61,212 nucleotides of DNA from OFTM10 sp964196195 (GTDB taxonomy: Bacteria; Actinomycetota; Acidimicrobiia; Acidimicrobiales; Aldehydirespiratoraceae), in NCBI GenBank assembly GCA_964196195.1, contig CAXMSE010000028.1:1-61212 (forward strand), written 5' to 3'. This document shows, piece after piece, positions 44,691-55,100 of this stretch. The notes under the pieces are model-generated. The model was not told the DNA's origin. It did not search any database and saw only the letters and a list, made by a program, of their open reading frames with translations. Both the position numbers and the translations under genes were made by a program. How positions within the stretch are numbered: position 1 is the first letter of the stretch; each line of letters starts with the position of its first letter.

Positions 44691-45563
44691 TCACATCTGG
44701 GGCATCTCGGCGACCAGGTCGACAAGGCGCGCCTGGAACATTTCGACCCTTGCGTCGTGGCTCCAACCGTGCCCGCAAAAGAGGCGGTCGAAGGTGAGCT
44801 CGCTCGCGGCGAAACGACCGAGCGAAGCAGTCTGTTCCGGCCACGAGTACCAGCACGCCCGCCGAAACGCCAGGAGTGTCTCCGTCGACGGATTCCACGC
44901 CAGCGAATCGCCGGAGAAAAGAAGATGGCTGTCGACCAGGTAGAGCGTGCTTCCCCGCGTGTGCCCCGGAACGGGGAACCCAACTACACCATCGGCGATT
45001 GTCGATATCTCGCTTCCTTGGATCAAGTCAGTGGCGTACGGCGCAACATCGGCGTCGTCGGTGTGAATCCAGACGCGCGCCCCGAAGTGCTCTGCGTAGC
45101 GTTCGGCATCAGCCACATCGTCGCGATGGCTCAACAAGACGTGAGCGATACCGCCGAGCTTTGCTACCGGGCCCGCAACCTCGCGGGTCCACCGCGGAGC
45201 ATCGATCATCAGATTACCGGTGGAGCGGCGCACGAGATATGAGTGAGCTCCAAACGACGAACGCGAGTTGTGCCCCAGGCGATAAACGCCGTCGCCGAGA
45301 TTCTGGGGGAAGACCGGCGACTCGGGGCGCTTGAGTGAGGCGTGACCGACCGACCGCGTAGGACACACCATCGCGGCCAGCCAGGCCATTTCGACCTCGG
45401 CGGGCGTGCGCGGCTGGCGGGTGAACAACGACACCCCGTCGTCGGGATTGCGTGCTATCAGCCCTGGCGCAACCTGGCGTGCCGCGTCGCAATCGATACA
45501 GCGGGTGTCGACAAACCAATCACCAGCCACCCCCGCGGGGTGACGATCCTCAAGCCGAGCCAC
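44691..45563 (-). CDS. MBL-fold metallohydrolase with N-terminal ferredoxin-like segment
   Basis: A 290-residue protein. The N terminus, AGDWFVDTRCIDCDAARQVAPG, resembles a single iron-sulfur-cluster ferredoxin fragment, with CxxC and a possible further Cys at MVCPTRSVG. The rest is a metallo-beta-lactamase fold: GDGVYRLGHNSRSSFGAHSYL, HVLLSHRDDVADAERYAEHF, VPGHTRGSTLYLVDSHLLFS and FCGHGWSHD. The usual HxHxDH is replaced by HRDDVAD, as in a known subgroup of these fusions. Substrate unknown; a redox or detoxification role is plausible. Its start lies 45 bp downstream of the luxR-type gene stop on the same strand. Confidence 0.83.
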   Translation of the reverse strand: MARLEDRHPAGVAGDWFVDTRCIDCDAARQVAPGLIARNPDDGVSLFTRQPRTPAEVEMAWLAAMVCPTRSVGHASLKRPESPVFPQNLGDGVYRLGHNSRSSFGAHSYLVRRSTGNLMIDAPRWTREVAGPVAKLGGIAHVLLSHRDDVADAERYAEHFGARVWIHTDDADVAPYATDLIQGSEISTIADGVVGFPVPGHTRGSTLYLVDSHLLFSGDSLAWNPSTETLLAFRRACWYSWPEQTASLGRFAASELTFDRLFCGHGWSHDARVEMFQARLVDLVAEMPQM

Positions 45564-45608
45564 CTACCAACACTAATTCACCATCGACCATCGTGGATCG
45601 CGAACGTT

Positions 45609-48302
45609 TCAATTGAGTCCGCCGCTGGCCACCCACGCCGCGATCTCCGCTCGGGAGCCCATCGCAAGCTTCGCCAAGATGTTGCTCACGTGAACACTGG
45701 CGGTCTTGGTGGAGATGAACAACTCATCGGCGATCCCACCGTTGGTGAGGCCGCGAGAAACCAAGGTCGCTACCTCCTGCTCACGGGGAGTCAACAGGGT
45801 GGGTTTGTCGACGCGGCAGGGTTCTCCGAGTAGTGATCTGACCAGGTCCTGGCGCCCACCGGGCCATGCGGCGAGCTTCAATCCCGCCGCGTCCAGATGA
45901 TCGTGATCATCGACGCCCGTATCCCTCGCCACACGCGCTCGGGCAAGGTGGATCTCAGCCTCGTCCATCACAGCTCGTCGGATACCGGAGCCGAGCGCCG
46001 TCGCGTACAGCTTGTCGGCCTCGACGAGGTCGTCACTGAGCAACTCTGCCTCGATCGCCAAGAAGGCCGGCTCTATCAAGAAACAGCCCGGATCGACCGG
46101 ACAGACCTGGTCGCGCCTGGAGAGGAAATCGCGGACGTGTGCAGCGAGTCCTGCGGCCAGGATGGGGCTCAAGAAACGAAGCAGGATGCGCAGAGCGCCT
46201 TCATCGGGCTCAGCATCCTGGAGCCAACGTCGTGCCGGCTCTAGATCCCCTTCGGCCAGGTCGGCCATCGCGATTGCACCCAGACGTCGGGTCGAGGAGT
46301 GCCTGGGTGCGTCCGATGTGAGCTTGAGTCGATCCACGAGCCGCCGCGCGTCTTCGGTACGCCCGTCGTCGAGGGCGAGAATCAAGGACTGGATCACCAC
46401 CTCGGCCACGTCGGGCAAATCCTCAAGGGCCGCGGCCAAGACTGTTTGATAGGCGTCTCGGTCGCCCTCGGTCTCCGTCAATGACAGCAGCGACAATCGG
46501 TAGCCATCGGTGGCAATACACGTGAGCCCAGCTCGCTGACTCGCCCTGCGCATACGCTCGACGTGGGAGCGGGCATCAAGATGTGGCACCTGAATAGGGG
46601 TGTTATGTAGGGCCCGGCTCGCCACCAGGTGATCTCCGACTGCTTCGGCATCTGCGGCAACTCCCAACAAGTCAGCCACCGCCTCGTCAAGGTCTTCACC
46701 GGTGGACAGCTGGGCGCTCGCCCGTTCGGCACGCGCCTGACGCGCCGCGCCTGCTGCTGAGTCACCGACTACATCGGCCACATCCAGCGCCCGCTTGGCG
46801 ACGACCATCGCCTGCTCGCTACGCCCGCTGAGCATGTGATGTTGAGCGAGATCGGCGAGGGCCTGAGCCTGAGCCACTGACGGCTCGAGCAATTCTGCAA
46901 CAGCAGCAAGATCCTCAGCAGCGCGCTCGGCCCCACCCGTGTCGCCCTCTTCCCAGAGCAGGCGGACACGGTGGTGAAGCACCTCGGCACGATCGGTGGG
47001 GGCGGAGCCCACTAGATCGGCCCACTGGTCGACATGATCGAGCGCAGCCCGGTCCTGGCCGATCATCCAGCCTGCGATCACGGCCACCCTGAGCAGGCCT
47101 ATGTCATCGGTATGCACCAGCAAGGCCTGTTCGGCAAGCGCCAGTGCCTGATGACTCCGTCCGCCGGACAGGGCGACATGAGCACCGTCACGGGCTGCGT
47201 CGGCGGCCTGCTTAGTGCGCCCTGCTCCGGTGGCGTGGGCGACAAGCGCAACGATGTCGGTGGATCCGTCAGCCAATAGTGCATCGTGCACTGCAGCGTG
47301 GATCCGCCGATGTTCCCTGGTGAACAGGCCTTCGGCTACGGCTTCACGGACCAGATCGTGTCGGAATCCGAACTGGTCGGGGCCACTCTCGACCAGTATG
47401 CCGAGGTCTACCAGTGACCTGAAGCTGGCGAGAAGCTCGTCTTCGGATGCATCGACGCCGGCCGCTACCAGTTCGAAATCGACATCGACGCCGAGCACCG
47501 CGACGGCCTCAGCCACACTCCGCTCACCAGCCGGAAGGCGTTCGATCTCCGGCCGCAATATCTCCGCCAACGTCCAAGGCAACCCACAGGTGAGGTCGGC
47601 GTCGGTGTCGGTCGCCGCCACGAGTTCCGACAAAAGGAGCGGATTGCCTCCGGTTCGGCTATGCACATGCTCAACCGTCTTGGCATCAGCAGCACGGCCC
47701 GCCCCGGCCAAATAGTCAGCAACCTCGTCGCGGTGCAAGGGCTCCAGCCGGAGCTGGGTCACATGACTGCGCCGCTCGGCCCTCTGCAGGAAGCTGCTGG
47801 TGAGATGGCCGGGCCTCAACGCGTTGGGGCGGTAAGTGACGAGGACCGAAGCGGCAAGGGGACCGGTGACCATCAGGCGGTCGATGACCTCGAGACTCTC
47901 GGCATCGGCCCAATGAACGTCCTCAAAAACGAAAATGGTCGACTCGCGATGAATTGACCGGAGCGCCTCGGCTGCGGCCAATATCTGATCCGCCAGTAAC
48001 CGATGCTCGCCATCGATCGGCGAGCGGTCGTCCATCGGCCCCACGGCAGAACGGATCAGCTCGAAGGGGATGGGTGTTTGGCGCGGAACGGCGCCCCCCC
48101 GTACCACCATCGTGCCATCGGGTGCAGCGCCAATGATCTCTTCGACCAGACGCGTCTTGCCGAGTCCGCTCTCGCCACCGATCAGGGCGACGCCGGCACG
48201 ATCGGGGTCTGCCAGCATTGCGGTGGCCACAGCAAGTTCGCGGTCTCGACCCACAAAGGGGCTGAATCCGCCCCGGTTCGGGCGTGCGGCCATCGGAGCC
48301 AT
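45609..48302 (-). CDS. Large ATP-binding LuxR-family (LAL-type) transcriptional regulator
   Basis: An 897-residue STAND-type regulator. The N-terminal AAA/NACHT-like ATPase has FVGRDRELAVATAML, Walker A LIGGESGLGKTRLVEEIIG and Walker B FVFEDVHWADAESL. The centre is a long alpha-helical, TPR-like region. The C terminus is a LuxR helix-turn-helix: LLTPREQEVATLVSRGLTNG, IADELFISTKTASVHVSNIL. Such LAL regulators bind a ligand with the TPR region and hydrolyse ATP to activate genes. The ATG at 48302 is chosen by position before the first conserved block; earlier in-frame starts exist up to 48419. Target unknown; the MBL-fold gene downstream is a candidate. Confidence 0.9.
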   Translation of the reverse strand: MAPMAARPNRGGFSPFVGRDRELAVATAMLADPDRAGVALIGGESGLGKTRLVEEIIGAAPDGTMVVRGGAVPRQTPIPFELIRSAVGPMDDRSPIDGEHRLLADQILAAAEALRSIHRESTIFVFEDVHWADAESLEVIDRLMVTGPLAASVLVTYRPNALRPGHLTSSFLQRAERRSHVTQLRLEPLHRDEVADYLAGAGRAADAKTVEHVHSRTGGNPLLLSELVAATDTDADLTCGLPWTLAEILRPEIERLPAGERSVAEAVAVLGVDVDFELVAAGVDASEDELLASFRSLVDLGILVESGPDQFGFRHDLVREAVAEGLFTREHRRIHAAVHDALLADGSTDIVALVAHATGAGRTKQAADAARDGAHVALSGGRSHQALALAEQALLVHTDDIGLLRVAVIAGWMIGQDRAALDHVDQWADLVGSAPTDRAEVLHHRVRLLWEEGDTGGAERAAEDLAAVAELLEPSVAQAQALADLAQHHMLSGRSEQAMVVAKRALDVADVVGDSAAGAARQARAERASAQLSTGEDLDEAVADLLGVAADAEAVGDHLVASRALHNTPIQVPHLDARSHVERMRRASQRAGLTCIATDGYRLSLLSLTETEGDRDAYQTVLAAALEDLPDVAEVVIQSLILALDDGRTEDARRLVDRLKLTSDAPRHSSTRRLGAIAMADLAEGDLEPARRWLQDAEPDEGALRILLRFLSPILAAGLAAHVRDFLSRRDQVCPVDPGCFLIEPAFLAIEAELLSDDLVEADKLYATALGSGIRRAVMDEAEIHLARARVARDTGVDDHDHLDAAGLKLAAWPGGRQDLVRSLLGEPCRVDKPTLLTPREQEVATLVSRGLTNGGIADELFISTKTASVHVSNILAKLAMGSRAEIAAWVASGGLN

Positions 48303-48470
48303 GTTAGCCACGACGCGAGCTGAGGCTCCAACGACGGTGTGCGAGGCGAGTCGGACGCACGGCTGCACGCCATGCGGCGCGTTCGGAACGCTGCCGGTCG
48401 GTGAGGGTTGCGAGTCCACGAGGGCTGGTTGGGGAGTTGAGGTTCGTGTGCATGCTTCAATGATGCGGGC

Positions 48471-48517
48471 CTGAGGTAGCGGCCCACATCGGGCACATGC
48501 CTAATTCGCTACCTCAG
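48471..48517. promoter_or_regulatory. 11-bp inverted repeat CTGAGGTAGCG / CGCTACCTCAG
   Basis: The arms at 48471-48481 and 48507-48517 are perfect complements separated by 25 nt, which itself contains GCCC-ACATC-GGGC. It lies about 170 bp upstream of the LuxR-type start. It could be an operator pair, a terminator of the upstream operon or a structured leader. Confidence 0.4.
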
Positions 48518-48616
48518 TTCTTCCCTACAGGGCGAAAGTGCTCGGGCCGATCTGATTCGAGTTCAGTGATCAACTGCGACGGGAATGGTGTTTTCGCGGC
48601 GCCAAGAAGCCACCAC

Positions 48617-48634
48617 ACCGGGCACCTGCCCGGT
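48617..48634 (-). terminator. Terminator-like hairpin after the minus-strand operon
   Basis: ACCGGGCA and TGCCCGGT form a perfect 8-bp stem with a 2-nt loop, 42 bp after the stop of the last gene of the operon. It lacks a T tract. Confidence 0.45.
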
Positions 48635-48676
48635 TCAGCACCTCGAATCTGATCGACTACGGAGCGCCATGCGACG

Positions 48677-48982
48677 TCAGCGCCAGCCGCGCACTTCGCC
48701 CAGCACGGCCTGGAGTGATTCGACCTGCGGCATGGACATCACGATCTCTGCCAGGTCGAAATAGTCGGCGCCGCCGGTGTGGCGAAGCTCGGCGTCGATG
48801 ACCTGCAGAAGTGACTCCGACTCACCGATCCACCTGACGAGATCGCCGCCGCAATTGAGCAAGAATGCTCCCTCATCGGCCTTCTCGACAAGCCGATCAC
48901 CGATCCTTGGCTCCGTCACGAGATCTTCGATGCGGAGCCAGTAGGTCAAGGGCTCGAGCCACACACTTGTCTGGGTGATCAT
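48677..48982 (-). CDS. Hypothetical protein, end of mscS operon
   Basis: A 101-residue protein with no family I recognise. The sequence has VWLEPLTYWLRIEDLVTEPR and ends with ESLQAVLGEVRGWR; it is soluble, acidic and mostly helical in appearance, with one Cys (LLNCGGDLVRW). The ATG overlaps the stop of the preceding small gene by ATGA, which supports both as real genes in the solute-binding protein - mscS operon. Possibly a regulatory partner of the channel. Confidence 0.6.
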   Translation of the reverse strand: MITQTSVWLEPLTYWLRIEDLVTEPRIGDRLVEKADEGAFLLNCGGDLVRWIGESESLLQVIDAELRHTGGADYFDLAEIVMSMPQVESLQAVLGEVRGWR

Positions 48983-49215
48983 GACTCAGTTCCCTCGTCT
49001 CCAGACTCCTCCAGGAGCAGGAGCCTCGCCACGACTCGGTTGATCTCTGCGTCGACGTCGCCCTCCGTAGCGCCCGATCGGTCGTCGAGACAGATCTGCC
49101 CGAGCTGCTGGAGAAGATCGTCTCGATAACGATTTGCCCGCCTGGCACTCATCCGATCGCGGCCTGCGGCAACGATCCTCTCCGACGATTCTTTCACTGC
49201 GTGGATGGTTCTCAT
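48979..49215 (-). CDS. Small hypothetical protein downstream of mscS
   Basis: A 78-residue, charged helical protein (SARRANRYRDDLLQQLGQIC, GDVDAEINRVVARLLLLEES). It has no membrane segment and no motif I recognise. It starts in an ATGA overlap with mscS and ends in an ATGA overlap with the next gene, so its translation is coupled to both. The spacing argues strongly that it is a genuine gene. Confidence 0.6.
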   Translation of the reverse strand: MRTIHAVKESSERIVAAGRDRMSARRANRYRDDLLQQLGQICLDDRSGATEGDVDAEINRVVARLLLLEESGDEGTES

Positions 49216-50666
49216 GAACTCATCTCCTTTTGAGTCGCGCCCACGACGTTTGGTGACAACGAGGCCAAGACTTCTCCTACCGAAGCTGGGGAGGAATCCA
49301 CGGCCGACAATGGTGCTGTCGCCGCGGCCGGCAGGTGAACACCCGCGCTGTCGTTGAAGTGCAGTTCCATATCAGGGAATACGAGTGCGATGTCGGCTTC
49401 GTGAAATGCGATCCAGATGAGCCTGACGACATCGCTGCGAAGCCGGGGAATCGCGAGCGGTGAGGCCGACCACATATTCAGCCGGTAGGACACGACATTG
49501 TTGCCGAACTGGTCCTCCACCCAAGCATCTGGGCGAGGCTCATCGAGAATCTCGGGATGCGATGATGCAACCTCGTGGAGCACTCCTCGCACCCGCTCGA
49601 CCTCGTTCTCACAGTTGGCGAGCACCACCACGTTGAACCGAACCTTCTCATCGGTGCCGGTGAACGTCTTGAACGAGCCGGTGAAGAAGCGCTGATTTGG
49701 CACCACGATCTCCTCGTTGTCGATCGTGCGCACCGTTGTGGAACGCACCGTCAGGCGCTCGACCGTGCCCATCTGACCGTCGAGTTCAACGATGTCGCCA
49801 GGACGCAGTGACCGCTCGAAGAGGAGGAAGCTGCCGCTGATGAAGTTGCCGAGAACCTCGCGCATCCCGAACCCGACGCCCACCGACAGCCCGCCGGTGA
49901 TGGCGGCCACCGTCGACGCATCGAGCTCCAATTGACCCACGCCGTAGGTGATGCCCATAAGGATCAGCGCGTACCGGACCAGCAACAGCGTGGCTTCAGC
50001 AGATCCGTCGTTGAAGCTCGTGTGCTTGGAGACGAAATCGACCACGACCGTATTCATCAGGTTGATCGCGTCGGTCCAGAACCAGATGCCAAGGGTCGCC
50101 ACGAACAAGGCCCCCACACTGAGCGGACTGCCGAAGGCCTCAAACGCGGTGGCACGGGCCAACCGACCCACGTCGGCCAGGTGATCCAGGACCATTAGCC
50201 CCACGATGATGGCAATGAGAGGCTTGAAGAAGCGGCGACGGTGGCGGCGACCCTCATCAGGATCCAATCCGCCGGTCAAGATGGTCATGACCATCTCCCC
50301 CGCCAGCAGGACGACGAAGACGCCGATCAACTCTTCCAACAGGCCGGTTACCCGTCCGGCCTCTACCATCTCTCGTTTCACGACTGTCGCCAACACGATT
50401 CCGATGGTGGGGGCGCTCGCGGCCCGGATCAGATCCAGCACCCTGTTCATGATTCCCGGCTCCGCTCCACGGGAGGCTTGCCTCGGCGAGGGCCGCCACC
50501 TCCCTCGCGAGCCGATGATCCACCAGAGCGCCCGGCTCAGAAACCGGCTGACGAAGAGCACCGCAGCAAGAGCGACTAGTTGCTCCACGACCTCAGCACG
50601 GCCTAGAAACACGAGTGCCCGATCGACGATCACCATCAACTGATCGCCCCGGCCGTCTTCAGTCAT
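49212..50666 (-). CDS. MscS-family mechanosensitive ion channel
   Basis: A 484-residue inner-membrane channel with an N-terminal set of about five or six helices and the MscS core: pore helix and following region SVGVGFGMREVLGNFISGSF, then the beta domain RSLRPGDIVELDGQMGTVERLTVRSTTVRTIDNEEIVVPN (shown in part) and the alpha-beta C-terminal vestibule. The glycine-rich pore helix and VPN motif are standard. It would release osmolytes on hypo-osmotic shock. The ATG overlaps the stop of the solute-binding lipoprotein gene by 8 bp, an unusual partner for a channel. The C-terminal 60 residues are Ala/Pro/Ser-rich and family-atypical. Confidence 0.9.
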   Translation of the reverse strand: MTEDGRGDQLMVIVDRALVFLGRAEVVEQLVALAAVLFVSRFLSRALWWIIGSRGRWRPSPRQASRGAEPGIMNRVLDLIRAASAPTIGIVLATVVKREMVEAGRVTGLLEELIGVFVVLLAGEMVMTILTGGLDPDEGRRHRRRFFKPLIAIIVGLMVLDHLADVGRLARATAFEAFGSPLSVGALFVATLGIWFWTDAINLMNTVVVDFVSKHTSFNDGSAEATLLLVRYALILMGITYGVGQLELDASTVAAITGGLSVGVGFGMREVLGNFISGSFLLFERSLRPGDIVELDGQMGTVERLTVRSTTVRTIDNEEIVVPNQRFFTGSFKTFTGTDEKVRFNVVVLANCENEVERVRGVLHEVASSHPEILDEPRPDAWVEDQFGNNVVSYRLNMWSASPLAIPRLRSDVVRLIWIAFHEADIALVFPDMELHFNDSAGVHLPAAATAPLSAVDSSPASVGEVLASLSPNVVGATQKEMSS

Positions 50667-51957
50667 CGATCTCCCCTGCTATCTCGTCATAACGAGCCCG
50701 CAGCACGGCTCCGGCATCGGCTGGCTCGAGTAGGCCACGGGCAACCTGGAGATAGATCTCGTTGCCGAGGTCGGTCAGGCCGGCGAGGTTCTCCTCGAAC
50801 AGGCGAGGTAGCACGACGGAGCGTCGCTGTTGTCGCAGAAGGGCCGCCTCGACTGGGCTGATCGTCGGGTCGATGGCGACAGAGTCGTTGATCGGAATCC
50901 GTCCGAGCCCGGAACGGGCGATCCGGCCCTGTGACGGAACGTTGGTCAAGTACTCCATCAGGGCAAGGGACTCGGCCATGTTGTCGGTGTGCCGGTTCGC
51001 AACCATCCCTTCGATCTCCAGGAACCCCCCCGGCGTCGGGTTGGTGCCTCCCGGGAGGGTGGTGAGGCCAAACGTCGCGGCTTCGCCGCTGTCTTCTGAT
51101 CCAGAAGACGACTCTGACGCACCCAACGCCGAGCGAAACTTTCCGAGCTCTCTCGAACTTCCCACGAAGAAATCGATACGCCCTCCTGCGAAGCTCTCCC
51201 TTAGAGTTTCGTAGTCGCCACCCAGGATCACGTTCGGCTGGGGCCGGGCCTCGAGTATCCAGTTCATCCAGCCAACGAACCCTGCGTCGGGAGCGAGAGT
51301 GTCATCGGCACCAAAGACAGTGCCGTCAAAGGCATCAACCCCCCAATAGGCGCCTACGAAATCAACCGGTATCCCAGTGGAGTAGCCGGCCTCGGCCAGA
51401 TCGATGACCGAATCCAGGCTCTCCGGAGGCTCGATCCCTTCGCGGAAGTAGAGAACATCGGTGAATCCCGCAAGGGGCACACCGTGCTGTTCTCCATCGA
51501 TTGCCATCGCTTGCATGGCGCGACCTTCCAGCTGGTCGAATCCGTGCCCGGCCGACTGCTCGAAGGTGATCGGACGTACCGAATCGGCGGCCACGAGATC
51601 GGCAAGTCGATCTGCATCGACGCCCACCACCACGTCGGGTCCGAACCCCGACTCCACCTCCTCCACAAAGCGAGACTCGAGTTCGCCTGAAGGCACATAC
51701 TCGATGATCAGCCGAAGATTTGGGTTCAGCTCCGAATACCCCTCGAGCAACTCGATGAGAACCTGGGCCTCAGGATCAGGCCAGTCGTGCCAGATCAGGA
51801 CGCGCTGACTCGTGAGCTCACAACTCACAAGTGACAGCGCGAACACGCCCGCCACCACCGAAATGGCAACGAGTCGTCGTGCGTGCTTCAAAGCACGGGA
51901 ACTGGTTCTACGCGGTGGTCGCTCCGACGACTCAAGCGTCGTGAACCCGTACTCCAT
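50659..51957 (-). CDS. Extracellular solute-binding lipoprotein (family 1)
   Basis: A 432-residue periplasmic-binding-type protein. After a charged N terminus it has a lipoprotein signal, LVAISVVAGVFALSLVSC, with the lipobox LVSC. Then come VLIWHDWPDPEAQVLIELLE and YVPSGELESRFVEEVESGFGPDVVVGVDADRL, the sugar-type SBP pattern, with GVPLAGFTDVLYFR and PGGTNPTPGGFLEIEGMVAN later. No permease or ATPase gene accompanies it. Instead it overlaps mscS by 8 bp. It may sense a solute for the channel or serve a distant ABC transporter. The ATG at 51957 is one codon inside a GTG at 51960. Confidence 0.85.
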   Translation of the reverse strand: MEYGFTTLESSERPPRRTSSRALKHARRLVAISVVAGVFALSLVSCELTSQRVLIWHDWPDPEAQVLIELLEGYSELNPNLRLIIEYVPSGELESRFVEEVESGFGPDVVVGVDADRLADLVAADSVRPITFEQSAGHGFDQLEGRAMQAMAIDGEQHGVPLAGFTDVLYFREGIEPPESLDSVIDLAEAGYSTGIPVDFVGAYWGVDAFDGTVFGADDTLAPDAGFVGWMNWILEARPQPNVILGGDYETLRESFAGGRIDFFVGSSRELGKFRSALGASESSSGSEDSGEAATFGLTTLPGGTNPTPGGFLEIEGMVANRHTDNMAESLALMEYLTNVPSQGRIARSGLGRIPINDSVAIDPTISPVEAALLRQQRRSVVLPRLFEENLAGLTDLGNEIYLQVARGLLEPADAGAVLRARYDEIAGEIDD

Positions 51958-52120
51958 CACAAATCACAACCCCGACCGCCCGTGCGCTCGCGACTGTTTT
52001 CGATTGTTGTCGCCCGGAGACGACAAGCCCGTGACCTTGAGATTACCACGGTAAGTGACTCGAGTTGGGTCACACCTCCCGTCGCGCCCTAAATGCGCTC
52101 TCCGATCGCGGCCGACCCTG

Positions 52121-55100
52121 TCAGCGGCCGACCTTCGACGGACAGTTCGAGCAACTGTCGTGATGCTCACCGGGAGAGCGAAGCCCCCAGATCGCAATCA
52201 CGAGCGAGGTACCGATCAGGAACCCGGCGAGCTGGTCTGAGGGCCAATGGCCGCCGGTACGGAAGGTATCGGTGAGGATCAGGGCGACCAGCGCCAGTGA
52301 GCCGGCGGCGGTGACGTTGCGAACGAAAGCGCGACCCCCGCTCACGATGTACGCGGCGGTCGGCAGCACGCCGAACAGGAGGGTCATCTGCATGAAATGA
52401 CCCCCCGGGAACGACGTGACCTCGCCGAAATGTTCGCTGAGCGGAGGACGCTCACGCCTGACCAGGTAGCCGAGAAGCACGTTTGAAACGCCAGCGGTCA
52501 TGACCGCCACCGGGAACGCAAGAGCGATCACCCGACAGCGGATCGTCGCCAACCCGATCGCGACCGCGAGCGGCACGATCACAATCGGCCGGCCTAGCCA
52601 GTTGAGAATCGCAGGGCCGTAGCGGTCGATGTCCTTCCCCGCATCGATCCCTTCGTAGATTCGCTCGTCGATCTCGAGCAGGAGGCTGTCGGCGAAGGCG
52701 GCGAGCACACCCAACACGCCGACAATCCCCATCAAGACCGTGATGACCGTCAGCTTCTGTCGACCGATGGCTTCCAGCCACACGCGATCACGGACCGGCC
52801 TCGATGGGGCGAGGCGGCGTACCGTGGGGAGCACGTCGGGCCACTCCGAAACGGCGTTGCCGAAGTAGACGGCGAGCATCCCCAGCGTTGCTGCCCCCGA
52901 CATGTTGAGCGCCCAGAACACCACATTCGAAGATGTCCCGGTGTCCTCCGCGATGTAGGCGCGGGTGGCGAAGCCTCCCAGCACGAGGGCCAGCGAAGCC
53001 AGGGCGATCGTCATCAAGAGATAATGGCTCCGCGGCCTCACCCCGGTGTGGCGAGCCCGCGTTTCGGGATAACCGGATCGGGTTGCTTCGCTCATCGTCT
53101 CGGCGATTGGATACGCCTTGCGATAGAGGCGGGTGCGCCCTCGTCGACTACTCATCGACTCAGTGAGCGCCATAAGCGTGGAGAACAGCGCACCGGCGCC
53201 AATAAGGCCGGTCACGAAGACGTTGAGACGCCCGATCTGATCTTCGGGCTCAACCGGCTCTCGCAGCGGAGCCACGCCGGCTCCGAGTGAGACCTCGCGC
53301 GAGGAGTCATCGGTGCTGACCACGATCTTCCCGGTGGTTCCATCCACCGCGAGCATGACCGAACCGGATTGGGAGTCGAGGTGATTCACGATGCCCGGCA
53401 CGTTTACAACAGCAGGCATGCCCAGCTCGCGGGCGACTATCGCGGCGTGTGAAAGGGGCCCTCCCTCCTCCACCACGATCGCCCCCGCGAGAAGAAACAA
53501 GGGCGCCCAAGAGGCATCCGTGGCATAGGCCACCAGGACATCGCCTCTGACAAGCTGGCTCTCTGTGACGGAGTGAACCACGCGGACCGGTCCCTCGTAG
53601 CGCCCCGGGCTCGCTCCCCAGCCCTCGAGGTGCTCGCCCACGAGCTCCGGCTTTTGCATCATGTCCGGTTGTCCTTCGAAGATGCGGGGCAGGGGGCCAT
53701 CGAGTGTGGCTTCGCCGAGCCGGCGACGACGAGAGGCGACAGCATCCATCGTCGGGCCCGAACCCCGGATCATCTCCGAGAGCTCGGCGTTTCCGACGAG
53801 CGTCACATCGCCTACCTCCTCTAGCCGTCCAGCCTCAACGAGTCGACGACCCAACTCGAGGTTCAAGCGCCGCACGGCTCCACCGAGCATCAACATCGCG
53901 GCCTTGGTGTGTTCTCGTCGATCGAGGAATTCGGCGGCGTCGGCGGCCTCCCGCCGGAAGAAACGCCTCCGGATATCGAATATCTGGCCCGTCGCCCATC
54001 GCCGGTAGGTCCAGTGGCGATCACTCACCAGCCGGGCCTCGATCTCGTCGCGCGCGGCCTGGCGGGCGGAGTCGTCGTCTTTCTTCTCATCGGAAGTGGT
54101 GGCCTGGCGAAGGGTGAGCCAGGCCAACTCCGGGACCTCTGCCCATGTGGGGCCACCGAAATACGATGTCGAACCCGCCCGCTCGAGGGCGCGGTGGTAG
54201 GAGTCCAAGAATTCGCGACCGACCACGGAGGTGCCAAGGTGGGCTTCAGCTTCTGGCCAGGTGTCGAAATCGGTGTTCGCTCGCAGCTCGGGATCGGCGT
54301 TCACGAGATCGGCCAAGCGTCCCATGGCAAGGGCGATCGTCGCACGCCGCGACCCGCCGCTCCCGGCCGTCATGAGCTGGGCACCGCGACTGGCCTCTCC
54401 TTGGCCCAGATACTTGGTGAGAAACACCTCGATGCTTCGGTAGCTGGCCGTCGCCATCGCCGCCACCGAGACCTCGGCGGTCACCGCCAGTGACGCCAGG
54501 TGGAGGAGGCGGCCACGATATTCGAGGAGGGCTTCGTCGGACCACGAAGTGAGCTCGGGTTCGTCATCGAGGAATTTGCTAACCGAGCAGACCACCAATT
54601 CCGATTCTTGAGCCGCTGCGAGGCGGGCCCTGAGGGTGCGAACACCCTGCATTGCACCGGCTTTAGAGGATGTGGGGGCCGGGCGATCGTCGTCGGTGCG
54701 AACCGCCTCTCCGAAGTATTGTTGTTGGAGCTCTTCGGGGGATGCCCCCGGGATCGACCCCGCCGCGACCATCATCGCGTCGAGATTCAGCGCAGCCCGA
54801 CCCCGGAACCGACCGATCAGCGCGTGGGGCTCCGCGAGGCCATCCGGGCATCCGCCGAGGCGGTTGAAGAGGCGGCGAAAGCCGTTCTCCAACGCCCATG
54901 AGTTCAGATCCCAGTCGAGGGGAGGAACCACGCCAGGCAGCGTTTCACCGATCCCCGCGGTGGTGTAGGTGGCGACGAGCCCCCCGTTGACATCGAAGCC
55001 GTCGTCTGTACCGAGCTCGGCCGCGTCGGTGGTAATCGGGCGAGCCTGCACCAAGTACAGAACGTTGTTCTCCACGGCCCATTCGATGTCTTGAGGCGCG

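Larger units (their letters stand above)
48303..48676. other. 374-bp intergenic region between luxR-type gene and upstream operon
   Basis: No protein or RNA gene is convincing here. It contains two strong inverted repeats (48471-48517 and 48617-48634, listed separately) and must include the promoter of the LuxR-type gene reading leftwards, though no clear -10/-35 pair stands out. Confidence 0.6.
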
